Source: CAXBNB01 sp049115735 (GTDB taxonomy: Bacteria > Bacteroidota > Bacteroidia > Cytophagales > Cyclobacteriaceae). From it: a stretch of 64,000 bases of DNA. The DNA is taken from contig JAGDZP010000024.1 in the NCBI GenBank assembly GCA_049115735.1, positions 7,781 through 71,780 of the forward strand, read 5' to 3'. The notes under the pieces are model-generated. The model was not told where the DNA came from. It ran no database searches and saw only the letters and a list, made by a program, of their open reading frames with translations. Both the position numbers and the translations under genes were made by a program. Positions 28,087 through 36,370 of the stretch are shown piece after piece (the stretch's first letter is position 1; each line of letters opens with the position of its first letter).

Positions 28087-29607
28087 ATGACAAGCAAACA
28101 AAATAGAAGGGCTTTTCTAAAAACTTCAGCTCTGGCTGGAATGGGTTTAGGAACGACTTCAAGCTATTTAACAGCAGCTAACTGGTCGGGAGTCATTGGT
28201 GCAAATGACAGAGTTAATATTGGGGTAGTCGGTTGCCGCAATCATGGGTCATGGGCCCACCTTGAAGACTCATACCTGAATTTCCCAAATGTTAATGTCA
28301 TTGCACTATGTGATCCTGACATGGCTAGTATTGATCGTTGTTCCAAAGTAATGTACGATAAGGGAGCTAGGCCGGCAGAGGCCTATGCAGATATCAGGAA
28401 GATGCTTGACAATAAAGACATTGATGCCATCTCAGTTGCAACACCCAATCACTGGCATGCACTGGCCACAGTGTGGGGATGCCAGGCTGGAAAAGATGTT
28501 TGTGTGGAGAAACCAGTTTCGCATAATATCTGGGAAGGACGAAAAATGGTAGAAGCCGCAGCTAAATATAATAGGGTAGTTCAGGCAGATCATGATTTAC
28601 GTTCAAATACAAAAATTCAGGCAGCAGTCGATTATATCCAAAGTGGTGCCCTTGGTAAGATCGAGTTCTGTCATTCGTGGGTATATAAACGTCGGACAAG
28701 CATGGGAAAAGCAGGAAAATCAGGAGGATATATTCCAAGAACAGCAGACTATGATCTTTACTGCGGGCCTGCTCCAATCGGGCCTCTGCCTAGAATAAAC
28801 TTCCATTATGACTGGCACTGGCAGTGGGATTTTGGTTGTGGTGAAATAGGTAACAATGGCCCACATCATCTCGACCTTTGTAGGTGGGTACTTGGTCAGA
28901 ATGACCTGCCATCACGTGTGATTACATTCGGTGGAAGATATGGATATGAAGATGATGGTGAGACACCCAATACAAGCGTGACACTGTTCGATTATAAAAC
29001 AGCTCCCATACTTTTTGAAGTAAGAGGGTTATCAAGAAAGAGTGATGATCCTGTTATGGATTCTTTTAGAACAACTACAAAAAAAGGGGTTAAGCTGTTT
29101 TACGAGTGGGATAGCAAAAGCCCAAATACATCTAATATCATAGTTTGCGAAAATGGCTTTGTGGATATGGGAAGGCAAATCGCCTATGATAACGATGGTA
29201 ATAAGATAAAAGAATTTGAAGGGGAAAGGGTGAACTCAGTTTTGAATTTTGTTAAAGCAGTTCGCAGCAGAAAGGAAGAAGACATTAAAGCTCCGATTAT
29301 AGAGGGTCACCTTTCAGCGTCACTCTGTCATATGGGAAATATATCATACAGGGTAGGGAAAGAGGCATCTTATGAGGAAGTTAATGATGTTTTTAGGAAA
29401 GATTTTGAAGTTCTGGATGCATTGGAGAGAACCAATAAGCATATGACTGCCAACGGTCTGAGCCTCAAGGAGCTTCCTATTGTACTGGGTCCATGGCTCG
29501 AAATGGATTCCGAAAAGGAAATGTTTAAAGGTGCATATTCTAAAGAAGCAAATAAATATGTCTCACGTGATTACAGGGAACCATTCGTGATCAGAGATCA
29601 GGTTTAA
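28087..29607 (+). CDS. Tat-exported Gfo/Idh/MocA-family oxidoreductase
   Basis: A 506-residue NAD(P)-dependent sugar oxidoreductase carried across the inner membrane in folded form. The twin-arginine signal is 'NRRAFLKTSALAGMGLG' (Arg7-Arg8). The Rossmann fold starts 'VNIGVVGCRNHGSW' (44-56), and 'CVEKPVSHN' (139-147) is the family's EKP motif. The substrate domain includes 'HWQWDFGCGEIGNNGPHHLD', with the expected His and Asp. Periplasmic members work on glycosides with tightly bound cofactor, for example GH109-type enzymes and glycoside 3-dehydrogenases. The next gene, 23 bases on, is a DUF1080 protein of the 3-keto-glycoside hydrolase family, so 3-oxidation of a sugar followed by cleavage is a reasonable joint function. 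Confidence 0.88.
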   Translation: MTSKQNRRAFLKTSALAGMGLGTTSSYLTAANWSGVIGANDRVNIGVVGCRNHGSWAHLEDSYLNFPNVNVIALCDPDMASIDRCSKVMYDKGARPAEAYADIRKMLDNKDIDAISVATPNHWHALATVWGCQAGKDVCVEKPVSHNIWEGRKMVEAAAKYNRVVQADHDLRSNTKIQAAVDYIQSGALGKIEFCHSWVYKRRTSMGKAGKSGGYIPRTADYDLYCGPAPIGPLPRINFHYDWHWQWDFGCGEIGNNGPHHLDLCRWVLGQNDLPSRVITFGGRYGYEDDGETPNTSVTLFDYKTAPILFEVRGLSRKSDDPVMDSFRTTTKKGVKLFYEWDSKSPNTSNIIVCENGFVDMGRQIAYDNDGNKIKEFEGERVNSVLNFVKAVRSRKEEDIKAPIIEGHLSASLCHMGNISYRVGKEASYEEVNDVFRKDFEVLDALERTNKHMTANGLSLKELPIVLGPWLEMDSEKEMFKGAYSKEANKYVSRDYREPFVIRDQV

Positions 29608-29630
29608 TTAGAAACAAAAAAACAAAAAAA

Positions 29631-30353
29631 ATGAAAATACATAAAACATTGATGCTGGTATCTCTTGCCATAATTTGTCTCGTATCTATTGCGTCCCATG
29701 AAAACAAGGATACGGTTTACTCAACCGCACCGGAAGGGGCAATAGTACTTTTTGACGGAACAGATCTTTCCAAGTGGGTCAACTGTGACGGAGGTGAAGT
29801 TCGCTGGAAGATAGTAGATGGTCTTATGGAAGTAGTTGCTGACTCTACCTGGGCCTGTGAAAAAATTCAGGGAACAATGACCAAACAATACTTCAAGGAT
29901 TTTCAACTTCATTTGGAGTTCAAACTGCCAGATGCTGATAATACAAACAGCGGCGTTTATATTCAGAAGAGATATGAATTGCAGATATACAGCTCCTACA
30001 ATACCGAACCACAATCAGGAATGGGGGGATCCATTTACAGGCAAAAGGTGCCCGATGTAATGGTCGGAAAACCAAAAGGAGAATGGGAGACTTACGATAT
30101 TCTTTTCCGCTCGGCCCGCTTTGATCCTGAAAATCCAGAAACGAAGATTGAGAATGCAAGAATTTCAGTCATTCATAATGGAGTAGTGATCCATAACAAT
30201 GTGATCATTAAAACCAAAACTGGTGTTGGCTTTCCTGAAGGGAATGAACCCGGGCCTATAATGTTACAAGACCATCTGGCCGAGGTTCAGTTCAGAAATA
30301 TCTGGATTATCCCCAACGAGGCTATTGAGACTTTACCTCCTTCTAATCACTGA
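29631..30353 (+). CDS. DUF1080 protein, 3-keto-glycoside hydrolase family
   Basis: A 240-residue exported protein with a hydrophobic leader (about 5-22). The single DUF1080 concanavalin-like beta-sandwich runs from 'AIVLFDGTDLSKWVNCDG' through 'FKDFQLHLEFKLPDADNTNSGVYIQ' motif elements to 'IMLQDHLAEVQFRNIWI' at the end. Characterised members cleave 3-keto-glycosides made by Gfo/Idh/MocA dehydrogenases, and this gene directly follows one. The sulfatase downstream is 73 bases away. A relic of a second copy lies at 32036-32188, so the family was once duplicated here. Function is inferred from family and neighbour. Confidence 0.88.
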   Translation: MKIHKTLMLVSLAIICLVSIASHENKDTVYSTAPEGAIVLFDGTDLSKWVNCDGGEVRWKIVDGLMEVVADSTWACEKIQGTMTKQYFKDFQLHLEFKLPDADNTNSGVYIQKRYELQIYSSYNTEPQSGMGGSIYRQKVPDVMVGKPKGEWETYDILFRSARFDPENPETKIENARISVIHNGVVIHNNVIIKTKTGVGFPEGNEPGPIMLQDHLAEVQFRNIWIIPNEAIETLPPSNH

Positions 30354-30426
30354 AGTTGATTTTGATTCAAAAAAACTAATGGAGAACACATTATTTAATT
30401 TTAAATAATTTAACAATACGATAACT

Positions 30427-31989
30427 ATGAAAAATTTATTGCACCTGGTGTTTTGTTTTGGTTTTGTGCTGTTGCCTGGATGCAATGAAGCCGCAAATAG
30501 AAATACAACTAAAGACAAGCTGCCAAACATAGTCTTTATTCTGGCCGATGATCTGGGCTATGGGGACATTCGCAGCTATAATGCCGAGTCGAAAATCCCA
30601 ACCCCAAATCTGGATAAATTGGCCAGTCAGGGGATGCGTTTCACCGATGCTCATAGCCCATCCACCGTCTGCACCCCAACGCGTTACAGTATTCTTACCG
30701 GCCGGATGGAATTTCGAACTGGAATGAAGGGTGTATTTACTGGTGTAGGCGGACCATGCCTGATCGAAGAAAATCGTTTAACGCTACCGCAAATGCTTCA
30801 TGACGAAAGCTATACAACGGCATGTATTGGAAAATGGCATATAGGTATGACCTTCTTCGATGAGAAGGGAGAAATAATAAAAGATAGGAGCATAAAAGGG
30901 GTTCAGCGGATTGATTATAGTCATTCGATTCCAGATGGGCCACTAAATCGTGGCTTTGATCAATTTTATGGAACAGTTTCTTGCCCTACTACAGACTGGT
31001 TATATGCGTATGTGGATGGAGATAGGATACCTGTTCCCGCAACAAAATTGCTTGATAAAAGCAAACTTCCAGACCATCCCTATAGCAAAGATTGTAGAGC
31101 TGGCATGGTTGCAGATAATTTCAAACATGATGAAGTTGATCTGGTCTTTCTGGACAAAAGCAAAGAATTTCTTGAGCAGCATGTAAACAACAATCCTGAA
31201 AAACCATTCTTTCTTTATCATTCGATGCAAGCGATACACCTACCATCCCTTGCAGCGGAGAGCTTTCAAGGCAGTACTGATTCAGGTCCGCATGGAGATT
31301 TCATTTTTGAAATGGATTACATTGTTGGAGAGCTTCTTAAAACGCTAGAAGATCTTGGTGTAGATGAAAACACCCTAGTCATCTTTGCCAGTGATAATGG
31401 ACCAGAAGTTCCTACTGTTTTGAACATGCGAAGTACTCATAACCACGATGGAGCTAGGCCATGGAGAGGAGTAAAACGCGACCAGTGGGAAGGCGGCCAC
31501 CGTACACCCTTCATTGTTCGCTGGCCCGGAAAGGTTCAGGCCAATACAACTAGTGATCAATTATTGAGTCTTACGGATGTAATGGCCACCATTGCGGAAA
31601 TAGTAGATGTAAAACTGCCAGAAAATGTAGCTGAAGATAGCTACAGTATGTTACCGGTTCTCGTAGGAAATCAGGGGAACAAACCAATTCGTCAATATAT
31701 GCTACAGCAAACCATGTCCTTAGAATTGTCTATACGAAATGGCAATTGGAAGTATTTGGACCACAAAGGGTCCGGAGGCAATAATTATGATCGTATAGGT
31801 AATTGGGGGATGAGTCCTTACAAATTGGAGGATAATGATCCTGATGCACCTGGCCAGCTTTATAACCTTGAAACTGATCCTGGTGAAACAAAAAACCTTT
31901 ACAACGAACAACCTGCGATTGCCGGTGCATTGAAGAAACAACTTGAAGAGTATAAGCAAAAAGGCTACTCCAGGCGTATGAGCAATTGA
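30427..31989 (+). CDS. Lipoprotein S1-family sulfatase (CTPTR)
   Basis: A 520-residue sulfatase with lipobox 'LLPGC' (Cys19). The metal-binding Asp pair is in 'IVFILADDLGYGDI' (41-42). The maturation motif is Cys82-Thr-Pro-Thr-Arg86. 'CIGKWHIGM', 'FASDNGPEVPT' and 'GVKRDQWEGGHRTPFIVRW' give the other catalytic segments. It resembles the altered sulfatase at 18714 in 'DAHSPSTVC' and 'ILTGR', so the two are probably members of one subfamily. It follows the oxidoreductase and DUF1080 genes and may desulfate the same glycan. It shows no damage. Confidence 0.93.
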   Translation: MKNLLHLVFCFGFVLLPGCNEAANRNTTKDKLPNIVFILADDLGYGDIRSYNAESKIPTPNLDKLASQGMRFTDAHSPSTVCTPTRYSILTGRMEFRTGMKGVFTGVGGPCLIEENRLTLPQMLHDESYTTACIGKWHIGMTFFDEKGEIIKDRSIKGVQRIDYSHSIPDGPLNRGFDQFYGTVSCPTTDWLYAYVDGDRIPVPATKLLDKSKLPDHPYSKDCRAGMVADNFKHDEVDLVFLDKSKEFLEQHVNNNPEKPFFLYHSMQAIHLPSLAAESFQGSTDSGPHGDFIFEMDYIVGELLKTLEDLGVDENTLVIFASDNGPEVPTVLNMRSTHNHDGARPWRGVKRDQWEGGHRTPFIVRWPGKVQANTTSDQLLSLTDVMATIAEIVDVKLPENVAEDSYSMLPVLVGNQGNKPIRQYMLQQTMSLELSIRNGNWKYLDHKGSGGNNYDRIGNWGMSPYKLEDNDPDAPGQLYNLETDPGETKNLYNEQPAIAGALKKQLEEYKQKGYSRRMSN

Positions 31990-32035
31990 TGAAGAACAAA
32001 AGAGTAACCAAAGAAAAGATTAAAATCCAAATAAT

Positions 32036-32188
32036 ATGATTAAAATATCAAAAATAGGTATTGGTTCTGAAGAAAGTGTTAAACCTACTCTAATTCTCTT
32101 ACAGGATCATCTTTCACCTGTTCAGTTTAGAAATATTTGGGTGATTCCAAATGATGCAATTGAGATATTACCAAAAGATGAACATTGA
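32036..32188 (+). pseudogene. Relic of a second DUF1080 gene (C-terminal 50 codons)
   Basis: This 50-codon frame ends in 'LLQDHLSPVQFRNIWVIPND', which aligns without gaps to the C-terminus of the DUF1080 gene at 29631 ('MLQDHLAEVQFRNIWIIPNE'). The other roughly 190 residues are missing, so it cannot fold as the domain. Its TGA overlaps the ATG of the next gene (TGATG at 32186-32190), suggesting that an intact DUF1080 gene once led this operon. Divergence from the intact copy indicates an old paralogue, not a fresh duplication. Confidence 0.85.
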
Positions 32189-34911
32189 TGGAGTTTAAAA
32201 AGCGTATCAAGAATTATTCAATACAAAATACATATTTTTCAATGTGTGCTTTGGTCATTTTATTGTCATCATGTGACAAAACCAAAATTGACTTTAATAC
32301 TCAGGTGCGCCCAATTCTGAATAAAAATTGTGTTAGTTGTCATGGGGGAGTGAAGCAATCAGGAGGCTTTGGGTTAGTGTTTAGAGAAAATGCAATAGGG
32401 AGAACCAAGAATGATAAAGTTGGAATTGTGCCTGGACAACCTGGAAAGAGTGAAATGATTACTAGAATTTTGAGTCAAGACGCTGAAACAAGAATGCCTC
32501 TAGATGCACCGGCTCTATCTCAATATGAGATTGATATTTTAGTCAGATGGATTGAAGAAGGAGCAGAATGGCAAGAGCATTGGGCTTATCAAAGGCCAGA
32601 AGAACCCGAAATTCCCATTTCTAAATCAAGTTGGGGCAGAAATGAAATAGACAATTTTATTGAAGAAAGAATAAAAGAGAATGGTCTTACACCATCAGTT
32701 CAAGCTAATAAATACGATCTAGCAAGAAGAGTCTCTATTGATTTGATCGGTATTCCACCGTCAAAATTACTCTTGGAACGGTTTATTGAGGATAATTCAG
32801 ATGACGCATATGAGAAATTGGTAGATGAATTATTGAAGTCTCAAAAATTTGGTGAAAACTGGACAAGCATGTGGCTGGACTTAGCACGGTTCGCAGATAC
32901 TAAGGGATCAGCTGCAGATACATACAGACCATCATGGAAATATAGGGATTGGGTCATTAAGGCATTCAATAAAGACATGCCGTTTGATCAGTTCACAATA
33001 GAGCAATTGGCCGGAGACCTCATGCCTAATGGATCACTAGATCAATTGATAGCTACTAGTTTTCATAGAAATACTAAAAGTAGTGATGAGGGTGGGACAA
33101 GTAATGAAGAATATCGAGTATCTGCTGTATTGGATCGTGTCAACACAACCTGGGAGGTTTGGCAATCGACCACCATGTCTTGTGTTCAATGCCACAGTCA
33201 TCCTTATGAGCCGATTCGTCATCAAGAATATTATACCTCTGCAGCTTTTTTTAATAATTCTTCCGACTGGGATGCGCCGACCGGATTCCCGTTGCTAAAG
33301 GCACTGGAAAAACAAGATTCAATTAAAGTTGAGGAGATAAAAGAATGGATTTCAGATCGTTCATCGGTTCAAGAAGCCAACCTATGGGAAAGATTTATTC
33401 TAGTAAGCGAACCTAAATTGAGACCTGAAGACTACGCCAAGACAGAAAATACTGAACACTACAACAGGTCTGGGCAAGATCATATGAAGGTTTATGATAA
33501 TGCCAGCATAGTCATTAAGCAGGTGAAACTTCAAGACATTGATCGAATTTATCTCAACTATAGGCAATACGAGAGGTTTGAAAAAGGCAGAATAACCATA
33601 AGGATAAATAATTTAAACGGGCCTGTTATTGGTGAAGCTAATTTATTTGGTAACGATCGTTTTACGGACATTCCGATAATCATCTATACAAAATTGGAAG
33701 AAGCAGACTTGTATATCCAATTTGATAGTGAAATTGATAATTATTTCTGTTTTATTGATGGAATCCTATTGAGCAAGAAGTTGCCTGGTACTCGAGATGA
33801 AGAATATAAACGAATTTATAGTCAGATAGATCAGGTTATGAGTGCGCCATTCAAGAACCTTGAATCGACTCCTGTAATGATCGAAAAGACTGAGGATAAA
33901 AGTAGGGAATCGAATGTATTTGTAAGAGGAAATTGGTTGGTCAAGGGAGAAAAGGTAGATCCAAGTGTGCCAAAAATATTAAATGGAGCCAACAGAGAAT
34001 TGAAAAACCGATTGGATCTTGCTAATTGGTTAGTAAGTGATGATAATCCTTTGACAGCAAGAGTAATAGTCAATCGATTCTGGGAGAAGTTCTTTGGGAC
34101 AGGAATAGTACTTACTTTAGAAGATTTTGGGACTTTGGGAGAATTACCTTCACATCCTAAGTTATTGGATTGGTTAGCACTAAGATTTTCTGGGGACTGG
34201 AATTGGAGTATGAAAAAACTTATGAAGACCATTGTGATGTCCTCCACATACAGGCAAAGTTCCAAGGTATCAGAAGTAGCCAAAGAAAAAGATGCTTTCA
34301 ACAAATGGTTGGCAAGAAGTCCGCGGGTGAGACTTTCAGCCGAGCAAATAAGGGATCAAGCACTAGCCGTATCTGGTTTGCTAAGCGATAAAATGTATGG
34401 TCCTAGTGTAATGCCATTTCAGCCTTCAGGAGTTATTAGCCTGGGAAAAAACGAATGGACAACAAGTGAAGGAGAAGATGCTTTTCGTCGGGGCGTATAT
34501 ACTTTTGTAAGCAGATCAAGCCCCTATCCATCATTTATCTCTTTTGATGCATCTGAACGGGATGTTTGTTTATCCAGACGAATTCGTACCAACACCCCAC
34601 TACAAGCACTAATCACACTTAATGATCCGGTATATATAAAGGCAGCAAAAAATTTGGCACAACAATTACTAAATGAAGAAGGAGATACTAAAACTAAAGT
34701 TAAACAAGCATACTACAAAGTGATGGGTAAAAATATTGGAACAGGAAAAATGAGAATACTGATGCAAACATTTGAAAAATCAATGAAGTATTTCATCGAG
34801 AATAAACGGGAGGCATACCAATTGACAAAATCAGAAAATGTAGAGCTGGCCTCACTTATGGTTATGACCAATATATTGATGAATATGGATGAGTTTATAG
34901 TTAAAAATTAG
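32188..34911 (+). CDS. Planctomycete-type cytochrome c protein with DUF1549 and DUF1553
   Basis: A 907-residue lipoprotein (lipobox 'LLSSC', Cys29). The N-terminal cytochrome c-like domain has Cys48-Val-Ser-Cys-His52, a haem-binding CxxCH. A DUF1549 domain follows ('ARRVSIDLIGIPPSK', 'WLDLARFADTKGS', 'FDQFTIEQLAGDLMP') with a second 'CVQCHSHPYEPI'. The C-terminal DUF1553 domain has 'LANWLVSDDNPLTARVIVNR' and 'RVRLSAEQIRDQALAVSGL'. Such proteins are abundant in Planctomycetes, nearly always beside a DUF1501 gene as here, and their reaction is unknown. A redox role in periplasmic sugar breakdown is inference. The ATG at 32188 is preferred to a TTG at 32185. Confidence 0.9.
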   Translation: MEFKKRIKNYSIQNTYFSMCALVILLSSCDKTKIDFNTQVRPILNKNCVSCHGGVKQSGGFGLVFRENAIGRTKNDKVGIVPGQPGKSEMITRILSQDAETRMPLDAPALSQYEIDILVRWIEEGAEWQEHWAYQRPEEPEIPISKSSWGRNEIDNFIEERIKENGLTPSVQANKYDLARRVSIDLIGIPPSKLLLERFIEDNSDDAYEKLVDELLKSQKFGENWTSMWLDLARFADTKGSAADTYRPSWKYRDWVIKAFNKDMPFDQFTIEQLAGDLMPNGSLDQLIATSFHRNTKSSDEGGTSNEEYRVSAVLDRVNTTWEVWQSTTMSCVQCHSHPYEPIRHQEYYTSAAFFNNSSDWDAPTGFPLLKALEKQDSIKVEEIKEWISDRSSVQEANLWERFILVSEPKLRPEDYAKTENTEHYNRSGQDHMKVYDNASIVIKQVKLQDIDRIYLNYRQYERFEKGRITIRINNLNGPVIGEANLFGNDRFTDIPIIIYTKLEEADLYIQFDSEIDNYFCFIDGILLSKKLPGTRDEEYKRIYSQIDQVMSAPFKNLESTPVMIEKTEDKSRESNVFVRGNWLVKGEKVDPSVPKILNGANRELKNRLDLANWLVSDDNPLTARVIVNRFWEKFFGTGIVLTLEDFGTLGELPSHPKLLDWLALRFSGDWNWSMKKLMKTIVMSSTYRQSSKVSEVAKEKDAFNKWLARSPRVRLSAEQIRDQALAVSGLLSDKMYGPSVMPFQPSGVISLGKNEWTTSEGEDAFRRGVYTFVSRSSPYPSFISFDASERDVCLSRRIRTNTPLQALITLNDPVYIKAAKNLAQQLLNEEGDTKTKVKQAYYKVMGKNIGTGKMRILMQTFEKSMKYFIENKREAYQLTKSENVELASLMVMTNILMNMDEFIVKN

Positions 34912-34918
34912 AATACAG

Positions 34919-36370
34919 ATGCATATATATAACGAAGCACGTAAAAAAGGAGTCGAACTCAATACACGTAGGCATTTTCTAAAAAAGTGTAGTACGGGAC
35001 TTGGAGGTATCGCACTGGCTTCATTGATGGGACCTCAAATTTCATTTGGTAAAGGACTGCGAGAAGAAACCCAACTTAATTTTCCTCCCAAAGCTAAGAG
35101 AATAATATACATGCATATGGCAGGGTCTCCTTCGCCACTTGAAATGTTCGATTATAAACCGGAATTAGAAAAACTTCATAATCAAGATTGCCCTCCATCA
35201 TTATTAGAAGGCAAACGGTTTGCATTCATTCAGGGAATTCCTCAGATGTTGGGACCTCAATATAAGTTCAAAAAATATGGACATTCAGAAACTTACGTTT
35301 CTGAATTATTACCCAATTTCACCAAGATAGTTGATGATGTAACCATCATCAAAGCCATGCATACTGATGAATTCAATCATGGGCCGGCGCAGCTCTTTTT
35401 GCATACCGGAAGTGCCAGGGAAGGTAGACCAAGCATGGGAGCATGGGTCACTTACGGCCTTGGGTCTGAAAATGATAACCTGCCTGGCTACATGGTATTG
35501 GTTTCTGGAGGTGCACCTAGTGCTGGTAAGAGTGTTTGGGGTAATGGCTTTCTTCCTTCAGAATATCAAGGTGTCCAATGTCGTAGTAGCGGTGACCCTA
35601 TTCTGTATGTATCAAATCCCGAAGGCATGAGTCGAAACGTGCGAAAGGAATCAATTGAAGCGATCAATGCAATGAACCAAAAGCAATATGAGGAGTTTGG
35701 GGACGATGAAATTTTATCTCGAATATCACAATATGAGATGGCTTTTAAAATGCAGATTTCTGTACCAGATGCCATGGACATCTCTAAGGAACCAAAATAT
35801 ATAAAGGAAATGTACGGAGCTGAACCAGGCAAAGCTTCGTTTGCTAACAATTGTTTATTAGCCAGAAGACTGATTGAAAAAGGAGTGCGATTTGTTCAAT
35901 TGTATGACCGAGGATGGGACATGCATGGTACAAATATTAGCACATCGATCAATGAAGGTCTAAAAATGAAAAGCGATCATGTAGATAAACCTATGACTGC
36001 TTTAGTACAGGACTTAAAACAGCGAGGATTGCTCGAAGACACTTTAGTTATTTGGGGTGGAGAATTCGGTCGTACACCTATGAGAGAAAATAGAGGTGGT
36101 CATGTGATGCCCTTTAATGGAAGAGATCATCACACGGAGGCATTCACTATTTGGATGGCCGGAGGTGGAATGAAACCGGGCTTAACGTATGGAGAAACAG
36201 ATGAAATCGGCTATTATGGAATTAAGGACAGAGTCCATATTCATGATTTACAAGCTACTATTCTTCATCAATTAGGATTAAATCATGAAAAATTCACTTA
36301 TAGTTTCCAAGGTAGAAATTTCAGATTGACCGATGTGCACGGTCATGTAGTAAATGATATATTGGCATGA
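34919..36370 (+). CDS. Tat-exported DUF1501 protein
   Basis: A 483-residue protein with a twin-arginine signal 'NTRRHFLKKCSTGLGG' (Arg17-Arg18). DUF1501 belongs to the alkaline phosphatase/sulfatase-like superfamily but lacks a CxPxR motif. The sequence shows 'KRIIYMHMAGSPSPLEMFD', 'LYDRGWDMHG' and 'IWGGEFGRTPM', which hold the likely metal ligands. The Tat signal implies folding in the cytoplasm before export. It starts 7 bases after the DUF1549/DUF1553 gene and its TGA overlaps the next start (ATGA at 36367), so the three act as one translational unit. The substrate is unknown. Confidence 0.9.
   Translation: MHIYNEARKKGVELNTRRHFLKKCSTGLGGIALASLMGPQISFGKGLREETQLNFPPKAKRIIYMHMAGSPSPLEMFDYKPELEKLHNQDCPPSLLEGKRFAFIQGIPQMLGPQYKFKKYGHSETYVSELLPNFTKIVDDVTIIKAMHTDEFNHGPAQLFLHTGSAREGRPSMGAWVTYGLGSENDNLPGYMVLVSGGAPSAGKSVWGNGFLPSEYQGVQCRSSGDPILYVSNPEGMSRNVRKESIEAINAMNQKQYEEFGDDEILSRISQYEMAFKMQISVPDAMDISKEPKYIKEMYGAEPGKASFANNCLLARRLIEKGVRFVQLYDRGWDMHGTNISTSINEGLKMKSDHVDKPMTALVQDLKQRGLLEDTLVIWGGEFGRTPMRENRGGHVMPFNGRDHHTEAFTIWMAGGGMKPGLTYGETDEIGYYGIKDRVHIHDLQATILHQLGLNHEKFTYSFQGRNFRLTDVHGHVVNDILA

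Noticed and set aside
34919..36370. DUF1501 protein as a seventh sulfatase
   Set aside because: It shares the superfamily fold but has no CxPxR maturation motif and carries a Tat signal, so it should not be counted as a formylglycine sulfatase.
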